From an uncultured Bacillaceae bacterium (GTDB taxonomy: Bacteria; Bacillota; Bacilli; Bacillales; Caldibacillaceae), in the NCBI GenBank assembly GCA_937934645.1, contig CALGYZ010000013.1, forward strand, positions 1 to 53,052: a stretch of 53,052 nt of DNA. The letters are read 5' to 3'. The translations under genes were made by a program, and so were the position numbers. Below the pieces are notes generated by a model. That model did no database searches. It was not told the DNA's origin and was given only the letters and a program-made list of their open reading frames with translations. Position 1 is the first letter of the stretch. Every line of letters begins with the position of its first letter. Shown here one piece after another: positions 8,082 to 16,331 of this stretch.

Positions 8082-8112
8082 AAACGGATAACTTATGTAG
8101 TCATCCGTTTTT
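8081..8112. terminator. Shared terminator of ytkD and ytlD
   Basis: aaaacggat (8081-8089) pairs with atccgtttt (8103-8111), with T-run on the right and A-run on the left. The hairpin begins inside the ytkD stop codon and ends inside the ytlD stop codon, so the two convergent genes are packed with no spare sequence. Confidence 0.8.
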
Positions 8113-8907
8113 AATCAGTTTCCGCTCAATATATTCAACAAGTTTATACATAATCGCGGCAAAGATCACAATGATCAGAAGTGACTGCATGACAAGGGTG
8201 AAATTAAACACTTGGAAACCGTAGATAATTAAATAGCCGAGTCCCTGCTTGGAAACAAGAAATTCGCCGACGATCACACCGACCCAGCTGAGTCCGACAT
8301 TCACTTTTAATGTTGAGATGATAGCCGGAAAAGATGCAGGAAGAACGGCTTCCTTAAAGAAATGGCTCCGGTGTGCACCGAATGTCCGTAAAACTTTAAT
8401 ATAGTTCTCATCCACTTCCCGGAAAGCAGTATATACTACGATCGTTGTGATGATGACGGAAATGATTGCGCCCATGACGATAATTGATGTTATTGTCGGA
8501 CCGATTGCGACGATTAAAATCGGTCCAAGGGCTACTTTGGGCATCGCATTAAAGACGACAAGGTACGGGTCCAGCACTTTCGATACAAACGGAAACCACC
8601 AGAGAAAAGCGGCGAGAACGGTACCACAAACCGTTCCTATAATAAAGCCGAGAACAGTTTCAAACAATGTTGTCCACAGATGCGGAAAAATAGAACCGTT
8701 CACGATACTGCTATAAAGTAAATTCCAGATCTTTGCAGGCGAGCTGAAAATTAATGGGTCGATCCAGTAGTTCCTGCTTGCCGTTTCCCAGAGTGCGAAA
8801 AAAACAATAACAATCATTAACTGGAAAAAAACAACAAGCCGTTTTTCTTTTACGATTGATCTTTTATATTGTTCATGCAGCCGTTCAATTTCTGTTTGTT
8901 TGTTCAA
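8101..8907 (-). CDS. ytlD: ABC transporter permease YtlD
   Basis: This is the membrane permease of an ABC importer of the nitrate/sulfonate/taurine type (SsuC/TauC-like). The 268-residue product has about six hydrophobic segments and the EAA loop near GAHRSHFFKEAVLPASFPAI, where the ATPase docks. I choose the TTG at 8907 because it follows GGAAGGAG by about ten bases and gives the family-like N-terminus (MNKQTEIERLHEQY). This start lies inside ytlC, so the two genes overlap by 23 bases and are probably translationally coupled. It is the last gene of the ytlA-ytlC-ytlD operon. The substrate is not known; relatives carry sulfonates, nitrate or pyrimidine precursors. Confidence 0.9.
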   Translation of the reverse strand: MNKQTEIERLHEQYKRSIVKEKRLVVFFQLMIVIVFFALWETASRNYWIDPLIFSSPAKIWNLLYSSIVNGSIFPHLWTTLFETVLGFIIGTVCGTVLAAFLWWFPFVSKVLDPYLVVFNAMPKVALGPILIVAIGPTITSIIVMGAIISVIITTIVVYTAFREVDENYIKVLRTFGAHRSHFFKEAVLPASFPAIISTLKVNVGLSWVGVIVGEFLVSKQGLGYLIIYGFQVFNFTLVMQSLLIIVIFAAIMYKLVEYIERKLIKNG

Positions 8908-9664
8908 GGCTTTCCAACTCCTTCCAAATACTCCTGAAAAATTCCGGGGACTGTTTATGGTTTCTCGCTTCGAACGGTGGAAGTTTACGTAGTTCGTCCG
9001 GAATTTCAATTGTTTTATAAACCGTACCCGGACGGTTGGAAAATAAGAAAATGCGGTCGCTCATTGCAATGGCTTCGCTGATATCGTGGGTTACCAGAAT
9101 AGCGGTTTTCCGGAACGTTTTTAACGTTTTTCCAACTAAATTTTCCAGCTTCAATTTCGTCTGGAAGTCTAGAGCGGAAAATGGTTCGTCAAGAAGTAGC
9201 AATTTCGGATCTGTAGCCAGCGTCCGTACGAGCGCCGCCCGCTGGCGCATTCCGCCGGAAAGCTCGGACGGATATTTATTTTCGATGTCTTTTAAACCCA
9301 TTTGTTCCAGAAGATTGAACGCTTTTTCTTTTGTTTCTTCATTCAACTGTCCGGTTAATTTCAATCCCAATAAAATATTTTCGCCGATCGTTTTCCATGG
9401 AAATAAATAATCTTGTTGCAACATGTAGCCGGTTTTTTTGTTTGTTCCTTTAACTTTTTCATTTTCCATCAATACATGACCGGCCGTCGGCTTTATTAAT
9501 CCGCTGATAATTGAAAGCAATGTTGTTTTACCGCATCCGCTTGGGCCTAGTATGGATACGAATTCGCCCGGCCGTACGGTAAGATTGACATTCATCAAAG
9601 CAGTCATTTTTTCACGTTTGGAAAAGTAACTGTGGGTAACATCTTTCACTTCTAAAAAACTCAC
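8885..9664 (-). CDS. ytlC: ABC transporter ATP-binding protein YtlC
   Basis: This is the ATPase subunit that drives the YtlA/YtlD importer. The 259-residue product has Walker A GPSGCGKTT, the Q-loop LQQDYLFPW, the signature LSGGMRQRAALVR, Walker B LLLLDEPFSALD and the H-loop VTHDISEA, all intact and in order. The start is GTG 9664 (protein VSFLEVKDVTHSY, read with Met), seven bases after GGGAGG; the in-frame TTG at 9670 touches that site. It lies 21 bases after ytlA and overlaps ytlD, so it is the middle gene of one operon. Sequence is close to the NrtD/SsuB group. Confidence 0.93.
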   Translation of the reverse strand: MSFLEVKDVTHSYFSKREKMTALMNVNLTVRPGEFVSILGPSGCGKTTLLSIISGLIKPTAGHVLMENEKVKGTNKKTGYMLQQDYLFPWKTIGENILLGLKLTGQLNEETKEKAFNLLEQMGLKDIENKYPSELSGGMRQRAALVRTLATDPKLLLLDEPFSALDFQTKLKLENLVGKTLKTFRKTAILVTHDISEAIAMSDRIFLFSNRPGTVYKTIEIPDELRKLPPFEARNHKQSPEFFRSIWKELESLEQTNRN

Positions 9665-9685
9665 AGACAAGCCTCCCTTTCGCCG

Positions 9686-10690
9686 TTAATTTTGAATGAC
9701 GGATTTTGCGATGCTTGTATCAACGAATTGTTTATAGTCAAGCCGTTTCGGCAGTTCGCCTGCTTCTTCCATAATATCCTGAAGGTTATTCCATTCGTTT
9801 TCATCCAAAACCGGGTCTTCAGCAAAAGATTTTTGTTTTTTGTACCGCTCGATCGAAGACGCCAGTATATCGGTTTCCGTATCTTCGAAAAACGGTTGAA
9901 CCACTTTTGCCGCTTCTTCACTAGGATTTTGATAAATCCATTGTTGCGCCCGGTAAATGGCCCGGGTAAATTTTTCAGCAGTTTCCCGTTCACGTTTTAA
10001 ATAGCTTTCTTTTGTCATAAAGGTAGTGTATGGAATTTTGCCGCTTTCTGTACCGAAAGAAGCGACGATATAGCCGACTCCTTCTTTTTCGAACACACTT
10101 GCTGTCGGTTCAAACAATTGGACAAACTCGCCTGTCCCTGAAGCAAAGGAAGATGAGATGTTTGCGAAATCAATATTTTGGATTAAATTCAGATCGTTCC
10201 TGGGGTCAATCCCGTGTTTTTTTAATACGAATTCACCGACCATTTGCGGCATGCCGCCTTTTCTTTGACCGAGAAATGTCGAGCCTTTAACCATATTCCA
10301 GGTGAAGTTTTCCACCGGCTTCCGTGATACGAGAAATGTTCCGTCTGTCTGGGTCAGTTGGACAAAATTAATAACCGGATCATCTGCTCCTTGGCTATTG
10401 ACGTATATACTTGTTTCAGAACCGATCAGGGCAATATCGGCACCGCCTGAAATTAAGGCAGTCATCGTTTTATCACCGCCGGGAACGGTGGTTAAATCGA
10501 TGTCCAGACCTTCTTCTTCAAAAAAGCCTTTTTCCATGGCGATGTATAAAGGGCTGTAAAATACGGAACGGGTGACTTCGGCAACTTTTACTTTTTTCAA
10601 CGGTTCTTCCTTTTTCATACAGGCGGACAATCCGGAAATGAATAGGAAGGATACAAAAAATAGAAGCCCTTTGTGCAACCGTTTCTTCAA
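9686..10690 (-). CDS. ytlA: ABC transporter substrate-binding lipoprotein YtlA (NMT1/THI5-like)
   Basis: This is the extracellular binding protein of the YtlACD importer. The 334-residue product has a lipoprotein signal peptide (MKKRLHKG, then a hydrophobic stretch, lipobox LSAC near 21-24) and the NMT1/THI5-like fold signature with SPLYIAMEKGFFEEEGLDIDL near the N-terminus and GGADIALIG. Such proteins bind sulfonates, nitrate or thiamine precursors; the ligand here is not predictable. The start is a TTG at 10690, eight bases after GAGGAGG; an ATG between them is out of frame. It is the first gene of the operon and is divergent from ytmA. Confidence 0.9.
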   Translation of the reverse strand: MKKRLHKGLLFFVSFLFISGLSACMKKEEPLKKVKVAEVTRSVFYSPLYIAMEKGFFEEEGLDIDLTTVPGGDKTMTALISGGADIALIGSETSIYVNSQGADDPVINFVQLTQTDGTFLVSRKPVENFTWNMVKGSTFLGQRKGGMPQMVGEFVLKKHGIDPRNDLNLIQNIDFANISSSFASGTGEFVQLFEPTASVFEKEGVGYIVASFGTESGKIPYTTFMTKESYLKRERETAEKFTRAIYRAQQWIYQNPSEEAAKVVQPFFEDTETDILASSIERYKKQKSFAEDPVLDENEWNNLQDIMEEAGELPKRLDYKQFVDTSIAKSVIQN

Positions 10691-10822
10691 TGTCCATGCC
10701 TCCTCTTCCGTGATTTTCGGTTGTATTCCATTGTTCTGTTACGATATGGTATGAATATAGATAAAAATGTGTGATTGCCTACATTGTGATAAACAACTGT
10801 ACAGAAACAAGGTGAAACGTTT

Positions 10823-11623
10823 ATGAAAAACCCTGTTGTTGATCTGTATCGTTTTCCTTCTCCGCGGGACGATATTAAGTTGTATATCGTCACATACAAG
10901 TCCAAGGGATTAAGAATTAAAGGAATGTTGGCTGAACCGGAAAAACCGGGAATTTATGAAGGGTTTCTTTACTTGCGGGGCGGAATAAAAAACGTGGGAA
11001 AAGTCCGTCCAGGCCGGGTCATACAATTTGCTTCGGAAGGATTTATTGTCTTTGCCCCTTTTTACCGCGGCAATCAGGGAGGCGAAGGGGACGAGGATTT
11101 TTGCGGGGAGGACCGTTACGATGCGTTCGGTGGTTTTGAAGTTTTAAAAGCCCATCCCCGGGTTAAAACGGATCGGATTCATATTTTTGGTTTTTCCCGG
11201 GGCGGTGCGATGGCCCTTTGGACGGCAATTCAATATCCGGATGCAGCCTCCGTTGTTACATGGGGCGGAGTTTCCGATATTTTTTTAACTTACGAAGAGA
11301 GAATTGATTTGCGCAGGATGATGAAACGGGTAATCGGGGGTTCACCGTGGAAATATCCGGAGCTGTACCGCGCCCGCACACCGCTTTATGAAATTCAACG
11401 GCTGGATGTGCCACTTCTGATCATTCACGGTGACAAAGACAAGAACGTATCGATTGAACATGCCTACCGGCTGGAAAAACTGGCCAAACAATACAATAAA
11501 AAAGTAGAAATGTGGATTTACTCCGGCATGGGGCATCATTTTCCCCCGGAAATGAACAGAAAAACGGTCAGACAGTTGACGGAATGGATGAAAAAACAAA
11601 GACGTATTTCTCTTAAAAAGTAG
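10823..11623 (+). CDS. ytmA: Alpha/beta hydrolase YtmA (S9/dienelactone-hydrolase-like)
   Basis: The 266-residue product is a cytoplasmic alpha/beta hydrolase related to prolyl-oligopeptidase-type enzymes. The nucleophile elbow is GFSRG (about residues 120-124), the acid is probably the Asp in IHGDKDKNV, and the catalytic His is in SGMGHHF near residue 238. There is no signal peptide. The true substrate is unknown; peptides and esters are both possible. It corresponds to B. subtilis ytmA, in the same neighbourhood. It starts with ATG 10823, with CAAGGTGAAACG just upstream, and stands alone with a short gap before the next gene. Confidence 0.85.
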   Translation: MKNPVVDLYRFPSPRDDIKLYIVTYKSKGLRIKGMLAEPEKPGIYEGFLYLRGGIKNVGKVRPGRVIQFASEGFIVFAPFYRGNQGGEGDEDFCGEDRYDAFGGFEVLKAHPRVKTDRIHIFGFSRGGAMALWTAIQYPDAASVVTWGGVSDIFLTYEERIDLRRMMKRVIGGSPWKYPELYRARTPLYEIQRLDVPLLIIHGDKDKNVSIEHAYRLEKLAKQYNKKVEMWIYSGMGHHFPPEMNRKTVRQLTEWMKKQRRISLKK

Positions 11624-11741
11624 AATTCGGAACAAATTCTTTTGCCATTGATCTATTTTTTGTCGATCTTTACATTACAAAATAAGGGTTAGTAAAATAA
11701 TGTTAAATGAAAGATCTCATTGAAAAAGGAGGAGGGGAAAA

Positions 11742-12116
11742 TTGACCGGACCTGCATCCATTTTGGAATGGACATTGATTGCCGAATGTCCGATACCGGA
11801 AGATGTCGAGGATTTACTCGTCGAAGGTGAAGAAGCCGTAGCCGCTTATAAAACATTCCGGGACAGTGCAATTTTTACAAATAAGCGGTTAATTGTCCGG
11901 GATGCCCAGGGACTGACTGGGAAAAAGGTTGAAATTTATTCACTGCCCTATTCATCAATTCTTATGTGGTCTACGGAAAATGCAGGCAGATTTCTGGATG
12001 TGAATGCCGAAGTGGAACTTTGGACGAAAGTTGGCCATATTAAAGTGAACTTAAAAAAAGATGTGGATATCCGCAAGTTCGACAAGTTGCTTGCGAAAGC
12101 TTTGCTAAAGTCATAA
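11742..12116 (+). CDS. Bacterial PH-domain protein
   Basis: The 124-residue product fits the bacterial pleckstrin-homology-like (bPH, formerly DUF1696) family: it has the typical AIFTNKRLIVRDAQGLTGKKVE segment, followed by YSLPYSSILMWSTENAG and a C-terminal helix. Proteins of this fold form small rings and have unknown roles. The start is TTG 11742, after AAAGGAGGAGGGG. There is no signal peptide or membrane segment. It takes the position of ytmB next to pckA in B. subtilis, but I do not claim it is the same gene. It is convergent with pckA and shares a terminator with it. Confidence 0.8.
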   Translation: MTGPASILEWTLIAECPIPEDVEDLLVEGEEAVAAYKTFRDSAIFTNKRLIVRDAQGLTGKKVEIYSLPYSSILMWSTENAGRFLDVNAEVELWTKVGHIKVNLKKDVDIRKFDKLLAKALLKS

Positions 12117-12152
12117 AAAAAAACCGGTGTTACCATGACACCGGGTTTTTTA
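12117..12152. terminator. Shared terminator of PH-domain gene and pckA
   Basis: aaaaccggtgt (to 12130) pairs with acaccgggtttt (12138-12149) with one bulged G; A-run and T-run on both sides allow use from either direction. Confidence 0.88.
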
Positions 12153-13739
12153 TTAAATAACGGGTCCTCCCAATTTAGCGATCTTTTCATCAACATCTTT
12201 AAACTTTTTAAAGTTTTCCTTGAACTTTTCAGCAAGCTCTTTTGCTTTCTTTTCGTAGGCTTTTTCATCCGCCCACGTTTTTTGCGGCAACAGTACCTCA
12301 TCCGGAACACCCGGAACCTGACGCGGGATGTACAGCCCGAAAATGTCATCCCTTACCGTTTCCGTATCATTTAACTTTCCTTCGATTGCAGCACGGACCA
12401 TTGCCCGTGTGTATTGCAGTTTCATCCGGCTTCCAACGCCGTATTCCCCGCCAGTCCAGCCAGTATTAACAAGAAAGACCTGAACATTATGTTCATCGAT
12501 TTTCTTTCCGAGCATTTCAGCATACCGTATGGCCGGGAGCGGCAAGAACGGTGCGCCGTAGCAAGTGGAAAAGGTTGCTTCCGGAGTAGTAACTCCTCGT
12601 TCTGTTCCGGCCAGCTTACTTGTATAGCCGCTTAAAAAATGATACATGGCCTGTTCTTTTGTCAGCTTTGCAATCGGCGGAAGAACACCGAAAGCATCGG
12701 CTGTTAAAAAGATGATTGTAGACGGATGTCCGGCCATGCTCGGCAGGGTGATGTTTTCAATATGTTCGATCGGATAAGCCGCTCGTGTGTTTTCTGTAAG
12801 ACTTGAATCATCATAGTCCGGTACCCTGGTATTTTTGTCAACAACAACGTTTTCCAGAACAGTTCCGAATTTGATTGCATCATAGATTTGAGGTTCATTT
12901 TCACGGGAAAGGTTAATACATTTTGCATAGCAGCCGCCTTCAATGTTAAACACGCCGTTTGCAGACCAACCATGTTCGTCGTCACCGATTAACCGGCGGT
13001 TTTCGTCTGTGGATAAAGTTGTTTTTCCTGTTCCGGAAAGCCCAAAGAATAGTGCCACATCGCCTTCTTTGCCCACGTTTGCCGAGCAGTGCATGGATAA
13101 AATATTTTGTTCCGGCAACAAATAGTTCATGACGGTGAAAATAGATTTCTTCATTTCACCGGCATATTCGGTTCCGCCGATTAAAACGACTTTTTCTTCA
13201 AAAGAAATAATGATAAAAGTTTCCGATCTGACACCGTCAGTTTCCGGATTGGCTTTAAATCCCGGAGCAAAAATAACGGTAAATTGTGCTTCATGGTCTT
13301 TCAGTTCATCTTCTGTTGGACGGATAAAAAGTTGATGTCCGAAAAGGTTATGCCATGCATATTCAGTAACGACCTGAATGGGCAGACGGTATTTTTCATC
13401 GGCTCCTGCAAATCCCTTGAACACAAATAATTCGTCTTTTTCTTTTAAGTAATTTAGAACTTTATCATACAATCTTAAAAAGGCATCTTTGGAGATTGGC
13501 TGGTTTACGCTGCCCCAATCTATTTTATCGTTAACGGATTCTTCCCGGACAATGTACTTGTCTTTTGGTGATCTCCCTGTGTACTTTCCCGTCGTAACAC
13601 TCACTGCTCCGGAATCCGTTAACATGCCTTCTTTTCTTTTAATGATTTTTTCTACTAACTGTGGAACGGATAGTTGTATTGAAATATTGTTCCCCTTCAA
13701 TAATTCTTTTAAACTGTTGATTTTGCTAACCATTTCCAT
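12153..13739 (-). CDS. pckA: Phosphoenolpyruvate carboxykinase (ATP) PckA
   Basis: PckA converts oxaloacetate and ATP to phosphoenolpyruvate and CO2, the first committed step of gluconeogenesis in the cytoplasm. The 528-residue product has GRSPKDK at about 55-61, the P-loop GLSGTGKTT at 233-241, the second nucleotide/metal motif IGDDEHGW at 251-258 and SGYTSKLAGTE. The length matches B. subtilis PckA (527). The ATG at 13739 has GGGGAAGG about eight bases upstream. A CcpN-type operator overlaps the -10, which fits repression during growth on sugars. It is monocistronic. Confidence 0.97.
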   Translation of the reverse strand: MEMVSKINSLKELLKGNNISIQLSVPQLVEKIIKRKEGMLTDSGAVSVTTGKYTGRSPKDKYIVREESVNDKIDWGSVNQPISKDAFLRLYDKVLNYLKEKDELFVFKGFAGADEKYRLPIQVVTEYAWHNLFGHQLFIRPTEDELKDHEAQFTVIFAPGFKANPETDGVRSETFIIISFEEKVVLIGGTEYAGEMKKSIFTVMNYLLPEQNILSMHCSANVGKEGDVALFFGLSGTGKTTLSTDENRRLIGDDEHGWSANGVFNIEGGCYAKCINLSRENEPQIYDAIKFGTVLENVVVDKNTRVPDYDDSSLTENTRAAYPIEHIENITLPSMAGHPSTIIFLTADAFGVLPPIAKLTKEQAMYHFLSGYTSKLAGTERGVTTPEATFSTCYGAPFLPLPAIRYAEMLGKKIDEHNVQVFLVNTGWTGGEYGVGSRMKLQYTRAMVRAAIEGKLNDTETVRDDIFGLYIPRQVPGVPDEVLLPQKTWADEKAYEKKAKELAEKFKENFKKFKDVDEKIAKLGGPVI

Positions 13740-13784
13740 CAGTGAACCTTCCCCTTTGTTATTTTCTATTATTCTTCGAAAATT

Positions 13785-13812
13785 AGTATAACATATTAAA
13801 AATATTAGTCTA
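13785..13812 (-). promoter_or_regulatory. pckA promoter with overlapping CcpN-type box
   Basis: On the minus strand TAGACT (13807-13812) is followed after 16 bases by TATACT (13785-13790). TATGTTATACT (13785-13795) matches the CcpN operator consensus TRTGHYATAYW at every position and covers the -10, as reported for gluconeogenic genes in B. subtilis. I do not see ccpN itself in the window. Confidence 0.6.
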
Positions 13813-13989
13813 TACTAAATAGAAGAAAAAATGTGCTTAACCGGGTTACAGCTTGTCATCATAATGGTTCCGGATATCCGGTGATTTAATGTTTAGAAAT
13901 TTCAATTAACCATATTTTACATGAATCGTAAAAAAATTTCACATTTTTTTATCTTTTACGGTTTAAATATTTCTTTTTGTTAAAAATGA

Positions 13990-14019
13990 TTGACATTAAA
14001 TTTATTTGTAATGTATCAT
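13990..14019 (+). promoter_or_regulatory. Promoter of the metK leader
   Basis: TTGACA (13990-13995) and TATCAT (14014-14019) are separated by 18 bases and sit just upstream of the SAM riboswitch. Confidence 0.6.
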
Positions 14020-14035
14020 ACATCTAGAATGGATG

Positions 14036-14139
14036 CTCTTATCCAGAGACGGTGGAGGGACAGGCCCGAAGAAACCCGGCAACCTGCTCGGAAGAGAAAG
14101 GTGCCAACCAGAGCAAGGATCTTCCTTGAACGATAAGAG
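14036..14139 (+). promoter_or_regulatory. SAM-I (S-box) riboswitch aptamer
   Basis: The aptamer closes with P1 ctcttatc (14036-14043) and gataagag (14132-14139). Inside are the hallmark S-box pieces: CCAGAGACGGTGGAGGGA, GGCCCGAAGAAACCCGGCAACC (split at the GAAACCCGGCAACC core), GGTGCCAACC and the final GAACGATAAGAG. When S-adenosylmethionine binds, P1 is held and the terminator at 14163-14192 forms; otherwise GAAAGGT (14141-14147) can pair with ACCTTTC of the terminator's 5' arm. This is a direct feedback on SAM synthase metK. Confidence 0.97.
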
Positions 14140-14162
14140 TGAAAGGTCATCTGATATATTAA

Positions 14163-14193
14163 CCTTTCCTCAAAGAAGGAAAGGCTTTTTTTA
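14163..14193 (+). terminator. Riboswitch-controlled terminator
   Basis: cctttcct (14163-14170) pairs with aggaaagg (14177-14184), loop caaaga, then cttttttt. It is the expression platform of the SAM riboswitch. Confidence 0.92.
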
Positions 14194-14346
14194 TGACTAT
14201 ATGAATAAGGGAACGTATTATACCATTATTGTAACATTTTTCAATATAAAAGGGGAATGCTTATCGTAAAGAATCTATATAGAAATCCCAATTTATTATA
14301 TATGTTTCCTGGAAAAAATATACCCCAGTTTTGTTTGTTTTTAATG

Positions 14347-14386
14347 AAGTCCGAAAGGAAATCCATCGTTCGTGGCCGGACTTTTT
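14347..14386 (+). terminator. Second terminator-like hairpin in the metK leader
   Basis: aagtccg (14347-14353) pairs with cggactt (14377-14383), with a loop of 23 bases and the run cttttt just after. It lies about 50 bases before the metK start, past the riboswitch terminator. The rest of 14193-14437 is AT-rich with no gene. Confidence 0.45.
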
Positions 14387-14437
14387 AAATATGTATATAC
14401 CGGTCAAGAATGTGATTATGATTTGAGGAGGATTATA

Positions 14438-15634
14438 ATGACTACTCGACGTTTGTTTACATCAGAGTCAGTAACAGAAGGACATCCGGATAAAGTATGT
14501 GATCAAATTTCCGATGCGATACTGGATGCAATTTTAAGCAAGGATCCGAATGCACGGGTTGCGGCGGAAACATCAATTACTACGGGGCTTGTTTTGGTGT
14601 TGGGTGAAATTTCGACATCCACTTATGTAGATATACCGAAAATTGTCCGTGAAACAATCCGGGAAATTGGCTACACAAGGGCAAAATACGGTTTCGATGC
14701 GGAAACGTGCGGTGTATTAACCGCCATTGATGAGCAATCGCCGGATATTGCCCGGGGAGTGAACCGGGCACTGGAAGCACGGGAAGGATATATGAGCGAT
14801 GAGGAAATTGATGCGATCGGCGCCGGCGATCAGGGATTAATGTTTGGCTTTGCCTGCAACGAAACGGAAGAATTAATGCCGATGCCAATTTCCCTTGCGC
14901 ATAAATTGAGCAGACGGTTGACAACGGTGCGTAAAGAAGGAATCCTGCCTTATTTGCGGCCGGACGGAAAAACGCAGGTTACGGTTGAATATGACGAAAA
15001 CGGAAAGCCGGCCAGAATTGATACCATTGTTATTTCTGCCCAGCATCATCCGGAAACTTCTCTTGACCAAATTAAAAGGGATATTAAAGAATATGTGATC
15101 TCACCGGTCGTTCCGGAGCATTTAATCGATGAAAATACGATTTATTATATTAATCCGACAGGCCGTTTTGTCGTCGGCGGTCCCCAGGGGGATGCGGGGC
15201 TTACGGGACGGAAAATTATTGTTGATACATACGGAGGTTACGCGCGGCACGGAGGCGGGGCATTTTCCGGCAAAGATCCGACAAAAGTGGACCGTTCTGC
15301 ATCCTATGCGGCAAGATATGTTGCAAAAAATATTGTAGCCGCCGGCCTTGCGGAGAAATGCGAAGTACAGCTTGCTTATGCGATCGGAGTAGCAAGCCCG
15401 GTATCCATATCGGTCAATACGTTCGGAACGGGAAAAGTCAGTGAAGAATTGCTGGTGGAATTGGTACGGAAACATTTTGATTTAAGACCTGCGGGAATCA
15501 TCAGAATGCTTGATTTACGCCGGCCGATTTACAAGCAGACGGCAGCGTACGGACATTTTGGCCGGACTGATATTAAACTCCCGTGGGAAGAAACGGATAT
15601 GGCGGAAATTTTGAAAAAGGAAGCATTGGGATAA
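14438..15634 (+). CDS. metK: S-adenosylmethionine synthase MetK
   Basis: MetK makes S-adenosylmethionine from methionine and ATP, releasing phosphate and pyrophosphate. The 398-residue product has all family motifs: EGHPDKVCDQISDAILD from residue 14, GAGDQGLMFGFA from 128, and GGGAFSGKDPTKVDRSA in the C-terminal third. The start is ATG 14438, seven bases after GAGGAGG; an upstream in-frame GTG at 14372 would lie inside a hairpin and has no family-like sequence. The SAM-I riboswitch upstream controls it. A terminator follows, and nsrR converges on it. Confidence 0.98.
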   Translation: MTTRRLFTSESVTEGHPDKVCDQISDAILDAILSKDPNARVAAETSITTGLVLVLGEISTSTYVDIPKIVRETIREIGYTRAKYGFDAETCGVLTAIDEQSPDIARGVNRALEAREGYMSDEEIDAIGAGDQGLMFGFACNETEELMPMPISLAHKLSRRLTTVRKEGILPYLRPDGKTQVTVEYDENGKPARIDTIVISAQHHPETSLDQIKRDIKEYVISPVVPEHLIDENTIYYINPTGRFVVGGPQGDAGLTGRKIIVDTYGGYARHGGGAFSGKDPTKVDRSASYAARYVAKNIVAAGLAEKCEVQLAYAIGVASPVSISVNTFGTGKVSEELLVELVRKHFDLRPAGIIRMLDLRRPIYKQTAAYGHFGRTDIKLPWEETDMAEILKKEALG

Positions 15635-15644
15635 AGGAAAGTGC

Positions 15645-15677
15645 AAAGGCTACCGGTGAACCGGTAGCCTGATTTTT
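15645..15677. terminator. Shared terminator of metK and nsrR
   Basis: A perfect 10-bp stem (aggctaccgg at 15647-15656 with ccggtagcct at 15661-15670) with a TGAA loop is followed by gatttttattttt. Confidence 0.9.
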
Positions 15678-16128
15678 ATTTTTGGGAATTCGTTGTGAAA
15701 AACAGTTTCCGGTATTGTTCAGGATATTTGACAAGATCTGCCAATGTATATTGGTCAAGGACGTGCAGAAAAGCCCGCAAAGCTTCATCAAATACGTGTT
15801 TTAATCCGCAAACCGGTGCAATGATGCATGCGTTCGGCTTGTCCGGATGAAAGCAATCAACTAAATAAAAACCTTCTTCTGTTTCCCGGATTAATTTTCC
15901 GATATTTATTTTATCCGGAGGAAGGGCCAGCCTGAAACCTCCGTTTCTGCCTCGGATTGTTTCAATGACTCCCAATTTTCCTAAATGATGGACTACTTTC
16001 ATTAAATGGTTTTTTGAAATTCCGTATACTTCGGAAATCTCCTGTATATTACAGAGGCGTCCGTTTTCCATTGAAGCAAGATAAATCAGTGTCCGCAAAG
16101 AATAGTCGGTATACGCGGTCATTTTCAT
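15676..16128 (-). CDS. nsrR: Rrf2-family nitric-oxide-sensing repressor NsrR
   Basis: NsrR is an iron-sulfur repressor that loses DNA binding when nitric oxide attacks its cluster. The 150-residue product has the Rrf2 winged helix (TDYSLRTLIYLA at the start, recognition helix around SKNHLMKVVHHLG, wing RGRNGGFRLA) and cluster ligands C92, C101 and C107 (C-x8-C-x5-C). The start is ATG 16128, after GGTGA; an in-frame GTG at 16140 gives a non-family extension. Its gene is divergent from hmp, and AAGATGTAT-type sites lie between them, so NsrR probably controls hmp and perhaps itself. The other possibility, a generic Rrf2 regulator such as CymR, is less likely given the three cysteines and the neighbour. 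Confidence 0.9.
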   Translation of the reverse strand: MKMTAYTDYSLRTLIYLASMENGRLCNIQEISEVYGISKNHLMKVVHHLGKLGVIETIRGRNGGFRLALPPDKINIGKLIRETEEGFYLVDCFHPDKPNACIIAPVCGLKHVFDEALRAFLHVLDQYTLADLVKYPEQYRKLFFTTNSQK

Positions 16129-16217
16129 AAATATCACCACATGTTTTCCTTATTTCTTTAGGATTATTATACAATATAACCCGACAGAACCAGAAACTCC
16201 GGGCATTTACCGTTAAC

Positions 16218-16308
16218 ACATCTTTAATTTTAAACATTTTTTAAAAGATGTATTTAATATATTGCTTTTTAAATTGAAACCGTTTTACATTAAAGATGTA
16301 TATAATAT
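16218..16308. promoter_or_regulatory. NsrR-like operator region between nsrR and hmp
   Basis: AAGATGTATTTAATAT (16245-16260) and AAGATGTATATAATAT (16293-16308) are near-identical direct copies 48 bases apart. A third AAGATGT half-site is inverted at 16218-16224. AAGATGYATTT is the half-site of known NsrR operators. The second copy contains TATAAT (16301-16306), the probable hmp -10. Confidence 0.65.
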
Positions 16309-16331
16309 ACAATTTAAAGGAGATGGGAATA

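Noticed and set aside
14033..14269. An open frame across the SAM riboswitch
   Set aside because: It covers the aptamer and terminator, which explain the sequence fully; no family-like protein.
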